In this document: positions 1 through 8,114 of the stretch, one piece after another
How positions within the stretch are numbered: position 1 is the first letter of the stretch
How the letters are laid out: each line of letters opens with the position of its first letter
Origin: Flavobacterium gawalongense
GTDB lineage: Bacteria > Bacteroidota > Bacteroidia > Flavobacteriales > Flavobacteriaceae
NCBI RefSeq assembly: GCF_007097265.1
Contig: NZ_VJZP01000013.1
Location: forward strand, 1 to 64,000
Direction: 5' to 3'
Length of the DNA stretch: 64,000 nt
The notes under the pieces: model-generated
Seen by the model: only the letters and a program-made list of their open reading frames with translations
Databases searched by the model: none
What the model was told of the DNA's origin: nothing
Translations under genes and position numbers: made by a program

Positions 1-2
1 TT

Positions 3-125
3 AGTGGTGAATTTTATGAAATATAAGTTGTTAACAATGAAAATGTTAAAACAATATTTTTTGAGATGTTTTTTGCGCAAGGTGAGTTAGTAAGTGAAAA
101 ACTAATCATATTAAAGGATGAGTAG
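3..125 (+). pseudogene. Possible C-terminal remnant of an upstream gene
   Basis: The frame that ends with the TAG at 123-125 reads as plausible protein over its last 32 codons (ending GELVSEKLIILKDE). A TAA at 24-26 interrupts the same frame, and the codons before it (SGEFYEI) also look coding. No in-frame ATG precedes the usable stretch except one in its middle. A strong terminator follows directly, as expected after a real gene end. It may be a degraded gene, a frameshifted one, or a base error at the window edge. The family is not recognisable. Confidence 0.3.
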
Positions 126-131
126 TTTTAT

Positions 132-166
132 AGAGTTGCAATTTGGTTAATTGCAACTCTATTTTT
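132..166 (+). terminator. Intrinsic terminator
   Basis: A 12-bp perfect stem (132-143 with 149-160) closes a 5-base loop and is followed by a T-run. It ends transcription coming from the left edge. Stem, loop position and the bases after it closely resemble the terminator after the second GH42 gene at 59296-59330. Confidence 0.85.
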
Positions 167-303
167 TGATGTAATTGGCAGGAAGTAAATGAATCTTACT
201 ATTGTAGGCTATAGATTTGACGCTCGTATTACATGGAACATTTATTAAATGCATCGCCCATATCCTTCTTTAAAAATCAAAAAGTGATTCAAAATTTATA
301 ATT
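161..303. other. Intergenic region before the nucleoside-hydrolase gene
   Basis: AT-rich leader and promoter region for the gene at 304. I see no convincing -33/-7 pair, repeat or small ORF in it. Confidence 0.4.
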
Positions 304-1350
304 ATGAAAAACATCTTATTTATAATACTTTCAGTATTGTTAAGTGCAAATGTATTGGCCCAAGAGAAAACAAATCATAAATCGCCGAATTTGTTTGATG
401 AAAATAAGGTCAAGCCGAGAATGCGATTAATCATCGACAATGATTTTGGTGGAGATCCTGACGGATTATTTGAGCTGGTTCAACATTTGTTATCTCCTTC
501 CGTTGAAATCAGAGGAATAATCGGGTCACACCTTAAACCTGGGGATGGCTTTGATAATTCGAATAGTACAGCTGTAAATGCTAGGAATAAAGTTTTAGAA
601 CTCTTGAAAATTATGAAGTTAGAACATAATTACAATGTATATCAGGGATCTAACGAAGCTTTAAAAGATTTTAATACGCCGCAACAATCAGAAGCGGCAG
701 CTTTCATTGTAAAAGAAGCAATAAGAGAAGATACCAAATTGCCATTATATGTCGTTTGTGGTGCCGGACTAACGGATTTAGCAAGCGCCTACTTATTAGA
801 ACCCAAAATAGCTGATCGGTTAACATTGATATGGATTGGAGGACCTGAATATTCGGATATTGCTACGCCACCTCCGGGCTATACAAGTTTGGAATATAAT
901 TTGGGTATTGATATAAAAGCGGGGCAGGTAATCTTCAATAATTCCCAAATACCAATATGGCAAGTTCCACGTGATACTTATCGCCAAGTATTATTACCTT
1001 ATTCTTCTTTACTACTTAAGATTAAAAATCAGGGCAAAATTGGAAACTTTTTAGGTAAATCTGTTGAGAAGATTATGAGTTATCTGACTTCTGTTAATTA
1101 CCCTATAGGTGAAACATACATATTAGGCGATAGTCCCTTGGTGTTGTTAACTGCTCTGCAATCTTCATTTGAAGCCGATCCTTCTTCAAGCCAATATGTT
1201 TTGCGTCCTTCTCCACTGATTAATGATCAGGGACTTTATGAAGTAAATTCAAAAGGAAGAAATATCAGGGTTTACAAGAAACTTGATGTCGGACTTTTAA
1301 TGGAAGATTTTTATTCAAAACTCACTCTTTTTCAACAACATGTGTTATAA
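304..1350 (+). CDS. Secreted nucleoside-hydrolase-like protein
   Basis: A 348-residue protein with an N-terminal signal peptide (hydrophobic core at residues 4-18, ending NVLAQ) and an inosine/uridine-preferring nucleoside hydrolase fold. The calcium-binding Asp cluster of that family appears as DNDFGGDPDG (residues 45-54). Near the C-terminus, ILGDSPLVLL matches the second metal-binding region. Members hydrolyse N-glycosidic bonds of nucleosides. The variant motif and the signal peptide point to the nucleoside-hydrolase-like subgroup common in Bacteroidota, so the true substrate may differ. It appears to be a single gene, convergent with the AraC gene, with only 38 bases between them. The gene class is confident; the substrate is not known. 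Confidence 0.8.
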   Translation: MKNILFIILSVLLSANVLAQEKTNHKSPNLFDENKVKPRMRLIIDNDFGGDPDGLFELVQHLLSPSVEIRGIIGSHLKPGDGFDNSNSTAVNARNKVLELLKIMKLEHNYNVYQGSNEALKDFNTPQQSEAAAFIVKEAIREDTKLPLYVVCGAGLTDLASAYLLEPKIADRLTLIWIGGPEYSDIATPPPGYTSLEYNLGIDIKAGQVIFNNSQIPIWQVPRDTYRQVLLPYSSLLLKIKNQGKIGNFLGKSVEKIMSYLTSVNYPIGETYILGDSPLVLLTALQSSFEADPSSSQYVLRPSPLINDQGLYEVNSKGRNIRVYKKLDVGLLMEDFYSKLTLFQQHVL

Positions 1351-1388
1351 GCTAAAAATAATACATTGACATCTAAAAAAATGTCGCC

Positions 1389-2261
1389 TTACTTAAGAAT
1401 AGATCGAAGTTCCTGACGATATTGCGAAGCACTTTTTCCCGTGAATTCTTTGAAGGATTTATTAAAATAGCTGAAGTTATTGAAACCGCTTTCAAAGCAG
1501 ATTTCAGTAATGCTTATGGGTTTTTCGGCTAACAACTTGGATGCGTGAACAAGTCGGTAATCATTTACAAAATGAGTGAATGTTTTATTGGTAATCTTTT
1601 TAAAATACCGGCAAAAAGAAGGTACAGTCATGCTTACCAATACAGCAACCTCTTCGAGAGTAATATGTTCCTGAAAATTGTCTTTTACATAATTGAAAAT
1701 AACATTTACACGGTCATTGTCCTGCATTTCCATTTCCATGGAGAAACCCTTTGCATTCAAAACTATGCTTTCTTTGGATAGTTCGAGTTCATTTAGGATT
1801 GATAGCATGCTCAATAGCCTCTCCAATTGAGACTGTTCCTCCATTGCTTCTATTTTAGTCCCTATATCTTTCTTTGTTTCTCCTAAAAATGAAATTCCTG
1901 ATTTAGCTTGGTTGAATAAGTTTCTAATATTTGTCATTTCGGAAATATCAAAAAAATCATTCCCCAGAAAATCCGGTTTCATCTGTATGACCGTTTCGTT
2001 TTTGTTTCCTGTTTCTTCATTGGTAAACCCGCAATGAGGCAGATTACTCCCTATCAGTATTAGGTCTCCATCAGTATAATAGGATATATGACTCCCTATT
2101 TGTCGTTTCCCAGATCCCCCATTTACAAAAACCAGTTCAATTTCAGGATGATAATGCCAGTGGTTTGCATTATTGTTAGCATTTTCATCATATTTCGAGA
2201 AAGAAAATGAACTTCCAAAAGAAGGTGTTATGATTTCTAAGTTTGGTAGTATAGGTCTCAT
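1389..2261 (-). CDS. AraC-family transcriptional regulator with N-terminal cupin
   Basis: A 290-residue cytoplasmic regulator. Residues about 30-100 form a cupin-like sensor (HWHYHPEIELVFVNGG, then GDLILIGSNLPHCGF). The last 100 residues are a double helix-turn-helix AraC domain, with the usual second-helix signature ITEICFESGFNNFSYFNKSFKEF. Such proteins bind a small ligand, usually a sugar, and activate nearby or distant genes. The start is an ATG at 2259-2261. It points away from the secreted protein gene at 2447, and the 185 bases between them may hold both promoters. No sugar genes are adjacent, so its target cannot be read from context. Confidence 0.9.
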   Translation of the reverse strand: MRPILPNLEIITPSFGSSFSFSKYDENANNNANHWHYHPEIELVFVNGGSGKRQIGSHISYYTDGDLILIGSNLPHCGFTNEETGNKNETVIQMKPDFLGNDFFDISEMTNIRNLFNQAKSGISFLGETKKDIGTKIEAMEEQSQLERLLSMLSILNELELSKESIVLNAKGFSMEMEMQDNDRVNVIFNYVKDNFQEHITLEEVAVLVSMTVPSFCRYFKKITNKTFTHFVNDYRLVHASKLLAEKPISITEICFESGFNNFSYFNKSFKEFTGKSASQYRQELRSILK

Positions 2262-2446
2262 ATTCCAGAATTTAGAATTAATGTAAAAATATCTAAAATA
2301 CCAATATCATTGATATTTTTAACCTTTATCGATTTCGTAAAAGGTAAAATAGCATACAAACTTGAAAATTCTGCATTATTCTTAATGAATTTGTTAAAGT
2401 AATTTAGCCCTAAATAAATATCAATATAAATCTAAAAATTACTATT

Positions 2447-3043
2447 ATGAAAAAGATTTTAAAATTTAGTTTAGTGTTAGCCGCAGTAGCATTAACTGCC
2501 GTAGAAGCACATGCAGGGAACACTGATTTCTCATTAGATTTAAAAAAAGAAGAAGGAAAGACTGTAAGTTTTACTTTAAGAGAGATCAAGAAAGTCGACT
2601 TGTCGATTTATGACACCAGTGACAATTTAATTTATCAAGAAAATGTTACTTCTGACGACGATATTAACAGAACATACGATTTGACGGCTTTCCCTGACGG
2701 AGTATATTACTTACAAGCTGAAAGTGACCTTAAAATCTCAAAGTATAAAATTGAGGTTGTTGGTAAAGTAGCCAAATTATCTGCTGATGCCATTTCTGAA
2801 GTTTACAAACCAGTTTTAGTAAACAAAAACGGAATAGTAACGCTTAACATATTAAACTTAAATCAAGTTCCAGTTACTGTTAAAATTTACAGCTCAAATG
2901 ATACAGAGGTATATAATGAAACCTTACCAGCTGAATTGAATATAGGTAAAATATTTGACTTAAGTAACATGAAAGGAGACAAATGTACATTCATGATAAC
3001 TTCTAATGGCAAAACTTTTGTCGAAACAGTTGAAGCCAAATAG
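2447..3043 (+). CDS. Secreted protein of unknown function with two beta-sandwich repeats
   Basis: A 198-residue protein with a clear signal peptide (MKKILKFSLVLAAVALTAVEAHA). The mature part contains two similar segments. The first (about residues 25-105) has VSFTLREIKKVDLSIYDTSDNLIYQENV and an FPDGVYYLQAESD stretch. The second (about 115-198) has VTLNILNLNQVPVTVKIYSSNDTEVYNET. This layout resembles the immunoglobulin-like C-terminal domain of type IX secretion substrates, but the protein is almost nothing but these domains. I do not recognise a named family. A terminator follows at 3070-3100. Export is confident; function is unknown. Confidence 0.75.
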   Translation: MKKILKFSLVLAAVALTAVEAHAGNTDFSLDLKKEEGKTVSFTLREIKKVDLSIYDTSDNLIYQENVTSDDDINRTYDLTAFPDGVYYLQAESDLKISKYKIEVVGKVAKLSADAISEVYKPVLVNKNGIVTLNILNLNQVPVTVKIYSSNDTEVYNETLPAELNIGKIFDLSNMKGDKCTFMITSNGKTFVETVEAK

Positions 3044-3069
3044 TGATTAAAAAAATTGTAGTAATTGAG

Positions 3070-3100
3070 GAGGCTGTCTTTTTAGGGTAGCCTCTTTTTT
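3070..3100. terminator. Terminator between convergent genes
   Basis: GAGGCT pairs with AGCCTC (3070-3075 with 3089-3094), with further weak pairing inside, followed by a run of seven T. It ends the gene at 2447-3043 and may also act on the oxidoreductase gene arriving from the other side. Confidence 0.75.
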
Positions 3101-3123
3101 TGCTTTGAACTATTTTAAAAATG

Positions 3124-4122
3124 CTAAAGGTTTCCTATAATCTTGTCCATAACCCAGCTCGTATGAGCACCAGTCAAACCTGTAGAAGGATGTTCACTGT
3201 TTCCCAGAAGGTGTTCTCGCATTTGGTTTACATGATACAACTGAATATTTTCTGGATGCTCAATAAAAAGCTCGGTTTGTCCTTGTTCATTAGAAAGTAC
3301 TAAAGGCTCATTTTCAAATACAGAAAATGCTATTTTTCCTTTACTTCCAAAAATCTCGACTTTATCTTCTCGCTCATAGCAACCAAAGTTCCAACTTCCA
3401 GTACCCGTAATTCCGGATTCATGAAGCCAACAAGCCACAGCAGCATCTTTAGCAGAATACAATCCCTGCTGGTTAAGACTAAAACCAGATACCTCTTTAA
3501 TATTTCCTAAAAGATGAATAAACAAATCCAACCCATGACTGGCCAAGTCATCAAAATAACCAGCAGTAGCGATGTCAACGTCGGTCCGCCAGTTGTATTC
3601 TCCTAATAAATCTTGAGCCGTTGCGGGTTTACTCAAATGCCATTTGATGTGTCTGACATCGCCAATACTATTAGAATCAAGCCACCTTTTTATCTGTTCA
3701 AAACGAGGTAGTGCACGTCTGTAATACGCAACAAACAAAGGAATATTTTTTTCTTCAAAAGCTTCATAAATTGCGAGACTATCTTGGTAATTTGGTGCCA
3801 AAGGCTTTTCGATACAGCAGATTTTTCCAGCTACAGCCACTTTGAGTCCATAATATTTATGAACATCTGGAGGTGTGGCAATGTAAATCGCATCAATATC
3901 AGGATCATTAATCAAGTCATCCGCATCAGTGTAATATTTACTAATTCCATGTCTTTTGGCATAATCAGCCGCTTTTTCAGCATCTCTTCGCATCACTGCT
4001 ACGACTTCAAAACCATCTGTTTTCTGGTATGCGGGACCACTTTTTACTTCAGTAACATCCCCACATCCTAATATTCCCCAACGAATTATTTTTGTACTTT
4101 CACTTCTATTAATCATTTCCAT
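3124..4122 (-). CDS. Gfo/Idh/MocA-family oxidoreductase
   Basis: A 332-residue NAD(P)-dependent dehydrogenase counted from the ATG at 4122 (the longer frame opens with TTG at 4140; an ATG at 4116 is equally possible). The N-terminal Rossmann fold shows WGILGCGDV near residues 15-23. The family EKP motif, which holds the catalytic Lys, is at about 105-107 (CCIEKPLAPNY). The C-terminal half is the alpha/beta dimer domain of the family. Members oxidise or reduce sugars, inositols and related polyols. There is no signal peptide, so it is cytosolic. The substrate cannot be told from sequence, and there is no partner gene next to it. Confidence 0.88.
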   Translation of the reverse strand: MEMINRSESTKIIRWGILGCGDVTEVKSGPAYQKTDGFEVVAVMRRDAEKAADYAKRHGISKYYTDADDLINDPDIDAIYIATPPDVHKYYGLKVAVAGKICCIEKPLAPNYQDSLAIYEAFEEKNIPLFVAYYRRALPRFEQIKRWLDSNSIGDVRHIKWHLSKPATAQDLLGEYNWRTDVDIATAGYFDDLASHGLDLFIHLLGNIKEVSGFSLNQQGLYSAKDAAVACWLHESGITGTGSWNFGCYEREDKVEIFGSKGKIAFSVFENEPLVLSNEQGQTELFIEHPENIQLYHVNQMREHLLGNSEHPSTGLTGAHTSWVMDKIIGNL

Positions 4123-4140
4123 AATTTTGAAATAATGCAA

Positions 4141-4621
4141 CTTATAGCATTAGTTTATTACTTTTTACCAAGCCAATTTTCATATCACCTATACCCTATT
4201 CGTAAATAAAACACACCGTTAAGGTTAAAGTAAATTTAATTATTTATTGACAAAGACACAGCTTTCAACAAGTTTATTTAGCATGGAAATAAAATAACTT
4301 TTCGTTTTAGTCTCAACTATTAATATGCAACTGTTCTTGATTGTTGTATTCCGTAAAATGGTGAGAAAAGAATATCGTGAAACAAAAAATTGCATTAAAA
4401 AACACCTAAATCTTCGCTCCAGCAGAAATTATTATTGCTTATTTTATAAAATAATAATCAATTGATTTTAAGGTATTTAAATAAAAACAATCGATCGACA
4501 GCCTAAAACACAAAACCGTGATTCAAATTTTTGGCATGCTACTTGGATATACCTAATCAAATAAGTAAAAAAGCGAAAGCCGAAAAGCTCAAGAGTAGGC
4601 AAAACCCAAATTATATTGATT
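4141..4621. other. 480-base intergenic region between divergent genes
   Basis: Non-coding, very AT-rich, and separates the oxidoreductase gene (minus) from the secreted-protein gene (plus). It should hold both promoters. The only structure I noticed is a 12-bp palindrome centred on AATCAATTGATT at 4456-4467. No RNA gene is recognised. Confidence 0.4.
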
Positions 4622-5335
4622 ATGAAAAAAATTACCCTTTTAGTAGCTAGTATCTTCCTTATTGGAGGTGGTGTAGCGAATGCAACAGAAAAAAACAATT
4701 TTTCTCATGAGAGAAGATTACCTGTTGATTTTAGAAATGCGGAACCAATTGTGTTCACAGAAAGAGGAATTGAATTTTTTGTGTTTCCTGACGGACAATT
4801 TGATTTCAATACACGTCCTTCAACCGGCAATATGTATTATAAATCAAGTAAAAGAAATGCTGTAAATAAAACGTATGGTGTACCCACAAATTTTCGAAAC
4901 AAAAATTACGGTGTAAAAGTGGAACACGATAATATGGGCAGAATAAGACGTATTGGAAATGTGTTTATCAACTATGATTCGAATGATAGAATTAAACGAG
5001 TTGGTTCTGTATACATGACTTACAACCGTTATGCCTTGGAACAAGTAGGTGGATTGCAAATTATCTACAACCGTCGTGGTCAAATTGTTGATATTATTGG
5101 AAGTGTAAAAGGACGTAGAGCGAATGAATACAGCCAAAATATCAATGACAACTACGATCATGATTGTAATTATGGAAATAACCAAAATGACAATGGTAAT
5201 AACGATTATGATTATGATTATAACCAAAATTCAAATGATCAGGATCAATACTATTATAAAAACAACGGTACAAAAGCCAAAGTCGAAGACACTAAAATAG
5301 TAGGAAGTTTAGATATTAGAATAGATAAAAGATAG
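4622..5335 (+). CDS. Secreted protein of unknown function with Asn/Asp/Tyr-rich tail
   Basis: A 237-residue protein from the ATG at 4622, with a signal peptide ending near GGGVANA. The middle (about residues 25-165) is basic and repetitive: several short beta-hairpin-like units of the form RIRRIGNVFINYDSNDRIKRVGS follow one another, about 20 residues apart. The tail (about 175-225) is dominated by Asn, Asp and Tyr, which suggests a disordered or metal-binding linker. A short charged end follows (KIVGSLDIRIDKR). I do not recognise a family. A strong terminator comes 25 bases after the stop codon. Export is confident; function is unknown. Confidence 0.7.
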   Translation: MKKITLLVASIFLIGGGVANATEKNNFSHERRLPVDFRNAEPIVFTERGIEFFVFPDGQFDFNTRPSTGNMYYKSSKRNAVNKTYGVPTNFRNKNYGVKVEHDNMGRIRRIGNVFINYDSNDRIKRVGSVYMTYNRYALEQVGGLQIIYNRRGQIVDIIGSVKGRRANEYSQNINDNYDHDCNYGNNQNDNGNNDYDYDYNQNSNDQDQYYYKNNGTKAKVEDTKIVGSLDIRIDKR

Positions 5336-5360
5336 TTCGTTTGTTATAATGGTTAGTTTA

Positions 5361-5400
5361 AAAAGTCCCGTTGGTATTCGTATCAACGGGACTTTTGTTT
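5361..5400. terminator. Strong bidirectional intrinsic terminator
   Basis: A 13-bp perfect stem (5361-5373 with 5384-5396) and a 10-base loop, with T-rich flanks on both strands. It serves the secreted-protein gene on the left and the FrnE-like gene on the right. Confidence 0.88.
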
Positions 5401-5485
5401 GAAGCTATTTCTAGCTAACCGCTGCGTAAATAATATACCTTTGACACAACTGAGTTATTATATAATAGTTAAACTATTTTCCATT

Positions 5486-6208
5486 TTAGTCACAACCATT
5501 GATGTCACAACTATTTTCGGTTATCGTATTCAGCAAAGTCACATTCGAATCAAATTTTCCTTCTTCCCATACTTTCTCCAAAGTTTGTAGAAAAGCAGCT
5601 GCGGGTTGCGCTCCGGAAATTGCATATTTAGTATCGAAAACAAAAAAGGGAACACCTTGAACGCCAATTGAATTTGCTTCTTTAATGTCTTGCTTTACTT
5701 CATTTGCATACGCATTAGAATGTAAAACCTGTTCAATAGATTCAGCTTCTAGTCCTACTTCAAGTCCCAACTCTTTTAATGTATCTAAATCGTTAACGTT
5801 CTTGCCATCGGTTAAATACGCTTTGAATAATAATTCTTCTAAATTATTTGCCAGATTGTGCTTTTTGGCCAAATGCAGTAAACGATGTGCATTCCATGAA
5901 TTCGCCAGAACTGCTTTTTCAAAATGAAAATCCAATCCTGCCGTTTTTGCGTTTTGAGTCATCTTATCGAGTATATTTTGAGCCCAATCATTGTCTTTTC
6001 TGTATTTTTCTGCCAAATGCTCTACCATATTGTCCTCAGGCGAGGCAATAAAATTAGCGTCTAACTGAAAACTTTTCCATTCAATTTCAACCGCTTCTTT
6101 ATGCTCGAAATTCTGTAAAGCTTCTTCTATTCTTCTTTTTCCTATATAACAAAACGGACACATGATGTCCGACCAGATTTGAACTTTTAATTTATTTTCT
6201 ATCTTCAT
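5486..6208 (-). CDS. DsbA-family oxidoreductase, FrnE-like
   Basis: A 240-residue cytosolic thioredoxin-fold protein of the DsbA/FrnE group. The redox motif CPFC is at residues 17-20, right after the first strand (VQIWSDIMCPFCYIG). The cis-Pro region GVQGVPFFVFD is about 40 residues from the end. The helical insertion between these two parts is full length. The final residues SCDINGCD carry two extra cysteines. There is no signal peptide, unlike periplasmic DsbA. FrnE relatives act as disulfide isomerases or in polyketide pathways; here a general redox role is likely. It stands alone. Confidence 0.88.
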   Translation of the reverse strand: MKIENKLKVQIWSDIMCPFCYIGKRRIEEALQNFEHKEAVEIEWKSFQLDANFIASPEDNMVEHLAEKYRKDNDWAQNILDKMTQNAKTAGLDFHFEKAVLANSWNAHRLLHLAKKHNLANNLEELLFKAYLTDGKNVNDLDTLKELGLEVGLEAESIEQVLHSNAYANEVKQDIKEANSIGVQGVPFFVFDTKYAISGAQPAAAFLQTLEKVWEEGKFDSNVTLLNTITENSCDINGCD

Positions 6209-6360
6209 TTTAATTGAAATTCAAAATTGATTTTATAAGGCAAAATTAATCAATTTGGTTCTGAGCTTTTTGAGTTTTGGAATTTTATTATAGATACCCA
6301 AATAGTAAATATTTATTACAATCAAGGAAACAGGAAACCTCACAAACCAACCATTTGGGA

Positions 6361-6552
6361 TTACAATTTTAGTATTTCATTCATCAAACCGTAAATACCA
6401 ATTAAACTAAAAAGTAGACCACTTAAGAAAATTTTTAGTTTTGTTGCAAATGACATATCATTTGTATCATACTCATAAAATTTATGCTTTATCATAATAA
6501 CAACTCCTATGATGACAAAAACAATACTAATTACAAAAAGTTTAATATCCAT
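6361..6552 (-). CDS. Small membrane protein
   Basis: A 63-residue ORF with two predicted membrane helices (about residues 4-22 and 42-58) joined by a charged loop (KHKFYEYDTNDMSFATK). The start is an ATG at 6550-6552. It lies alone between the FrnE-like gene and the nuo terminator. No family is recognised. The clean two-helix layout and charged loop make it look real, but codon support is limited at this size. Confidence 0.5.
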   Translation of the reverse strand: MDIKLFVISIVFVIIGVVIMIKHKFYEYDTNDMSFATKLKIFLSGLLFSLIGIYGLMNEILKL

Positions 6553-6676
6553 AAAACCTACTTAATTTATTTTCTGTTCAACCACTACATCATTTGTTCT
6601 CTGAAATTTTGGTAATAGAAACTACACAAATATCTAGAAACATAACTTTATAAAAGTAATCATTTAATAAAAACTA

Positions 6677-6708
6677 AAAAACCATCAAAATTACTCTTGA
6701 TGGTTTTC
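6677..6708 (-). terminator. Terminator of the nuo operon
   Basis: An 11-bp stem (6678-6688 with 6697-6707) followed, on the minus strand, by a T-rich run. It lies directly after the nuoN stop codon. Confidence 0.8.
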
Positions 6709-6730
6709 TGTATATTTTTAAAGCTTAGGT

Positions 6731-8101
6731 TTATGACAATAAATCCAAAACTAAGGAAGGAAACAACCCTAATGCGATATTCAACACAATCGCTATAACG
6801 GCAACGGCATAAATAATAACTGGCGTTCCTTTTCTTTCTTCGTTTGGTTCTTTAGTGTACATCGCCAAAATCAATTTGAAGTAGTAACCAACGCTTATAA
6901 TTGAATTCACAACTGCTACGATTACTAAAGCCAAATAACCTGCTTGAATCGTTTGATTGAACAAAACCAACTTAGCAAAGAATCCAGCGAAAATTGGAAT
7001 ACCAGCCATAGAAAGCAAAGAAGCGGTAAGAATAGCGGCTAACAATGGATTCGTTTTTCCTAAACCGTGAAAATTCACAATATCTTCGTTATCTCTATTT
7101 TTACAAACGTATAAAATCACACTAAAAGCAGCGATTCCAGATAAAGAATAAGCCGAAGCATAATACAACAAACTACCCGCTGAAGTGGACAAACTCAATA
7201 AAGTCATCAACATAAAACCAGCATGGGAAATTCCTGAAAAAGCCAACATACGTTTTACGTTTGTTTGTCTCAATGCCATAATATTCCCAACCGTCATCGA
7301 AGCCATAGAAATAACAACCACAATAATTTTAAATGACTCAGAAATATCCGCATTCATAACCGATAACAACTTGTATAATGTCGCCGTGGCAACTACTTTC
7401 GCCAAAGTGCTCATCAATGCAGTTGTCAATGCAGGAGAACCTTCGTAAACGTCCGGTGCCCAGAAATGAAATGGAACTGCCGCCACTTTAAACAACATTC
7501 CGATTGTTACCAATACAATTCCGATTGGAAACCAAATTGGCAATTCAGCCGATTGCGACAATTCACTGATTTCAGTAACGTCAAAACTTCCCATCGCTCC
7601 GTAAATTAAACAGATCCCAAACAGAATGATTCCCGAAGCAAAAGATCCCATTAAGAAATACTTCATTCCCGCTTCGTTACTTTTTAAATTCATACGGTTA
7701 CTTGCCGCAAGAATATAAAGTGATATTGATAATACTTCGATTCCTAAAAAGAACATCGCTAAGTTTCCAAAAGAAACCATCGCTACTGCTCCTGCCAATA
7801 AAAATACTTTTATGGCAATGAAATCTGAGATTTTAGATTGGTGATTTTCGTAAAAATTATGTCCTAAAGCGACCAAGAAAATGGTAAGCACAATAAACAA
7901 AGATGAAAAAGTACTTGAAAATTTACTGACAACAATCATGTTGTTATAGTAGCTCTCTGTCGAATTAAATTCCGATATGGTTAAACCAAGAACACCCAAC
8001 AACCCAATAATTATTATTGGAACTATGGCTTTTCTTAAATTAAAAATTTCAAATAAAAGGCATAAAACACCTAATCCTATTATAGCTATTAATGTATTCA
8101 T
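6731..8101 (-). CDS. nuoN: NADH-quinone oxidoreductase subunit N
   Basis: A 456-residue antiporter-like membrane subunit of respiratory complex I, with about 13-14 membrane helices and one of the three long proton-pumping subunits. The conserved helix-7/8 region (FKVAAVPFHFWAPDVYEGSP) is present, with its key Lys and the acidic residues. The family block GIPIFAGFFAKLVLF is near the C-terminus. Length is normal for the short bacterial NuoN. It is the last gene of the operon, 13 bases after nuoM, and is followed by a terminator. Confidence 0.97.
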   Translation of the reverse strand: MNTLIAIIGLGVLCLLFEIFNLRKAIVPIIIIGLLGVLGLTISEFNSTESYYNNMIVVSKFSSTFSSLFIVLTIFLVALGHNFYENHQSKISDFIAIKVFLLAGAVAMVSFGNLAMFFLGIEVLSISLYILAASNRMNLKSNEAGMKYFLMGSFASGIILFGICLIYGAMGSFDVTEISELSQSAELPIWFPIGIVLVTIGMLFKVAAVPFHFWAPDVYEGSPALTTALMSTLAKVVATATLYKLLSVMNADISESFKIIVVVISMASMTVGNIMALRQTNVKRMLAFSGISHAGFMLMTLLSLSTSAGSLLYYASAYSLSGIAAFSVILYVCKNRDNEDIVNFHGLGKTNPLLAAILTASLLSMAGIPIFAGFFAKLVLFNQTIQAGYLALVIVAVVNSIISVGYYFKLILAMYTKEPNEERKGTPVIIYAVAVIAIVLNIALGLFPSLVLDLLS

Positions 8102-8114
8102 TTTTTTATTTGAC

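Noticed and set aside
1351..1388. Terminator between the nucleoside-hydrolase and AraC genes
   Set aside because: Only a five-pair stem (GACAT/ATGTC) over an A-rich loop without a T-run; too weak to call.
4844..5227. 127-codon minus-strand frame, very Ile/Val-rich
   Set aside because: It is the complement of the Asn/Asp/Tyr codons of the secreted protein at 4622-5335; it imitates a membrane protein only because of that composition.
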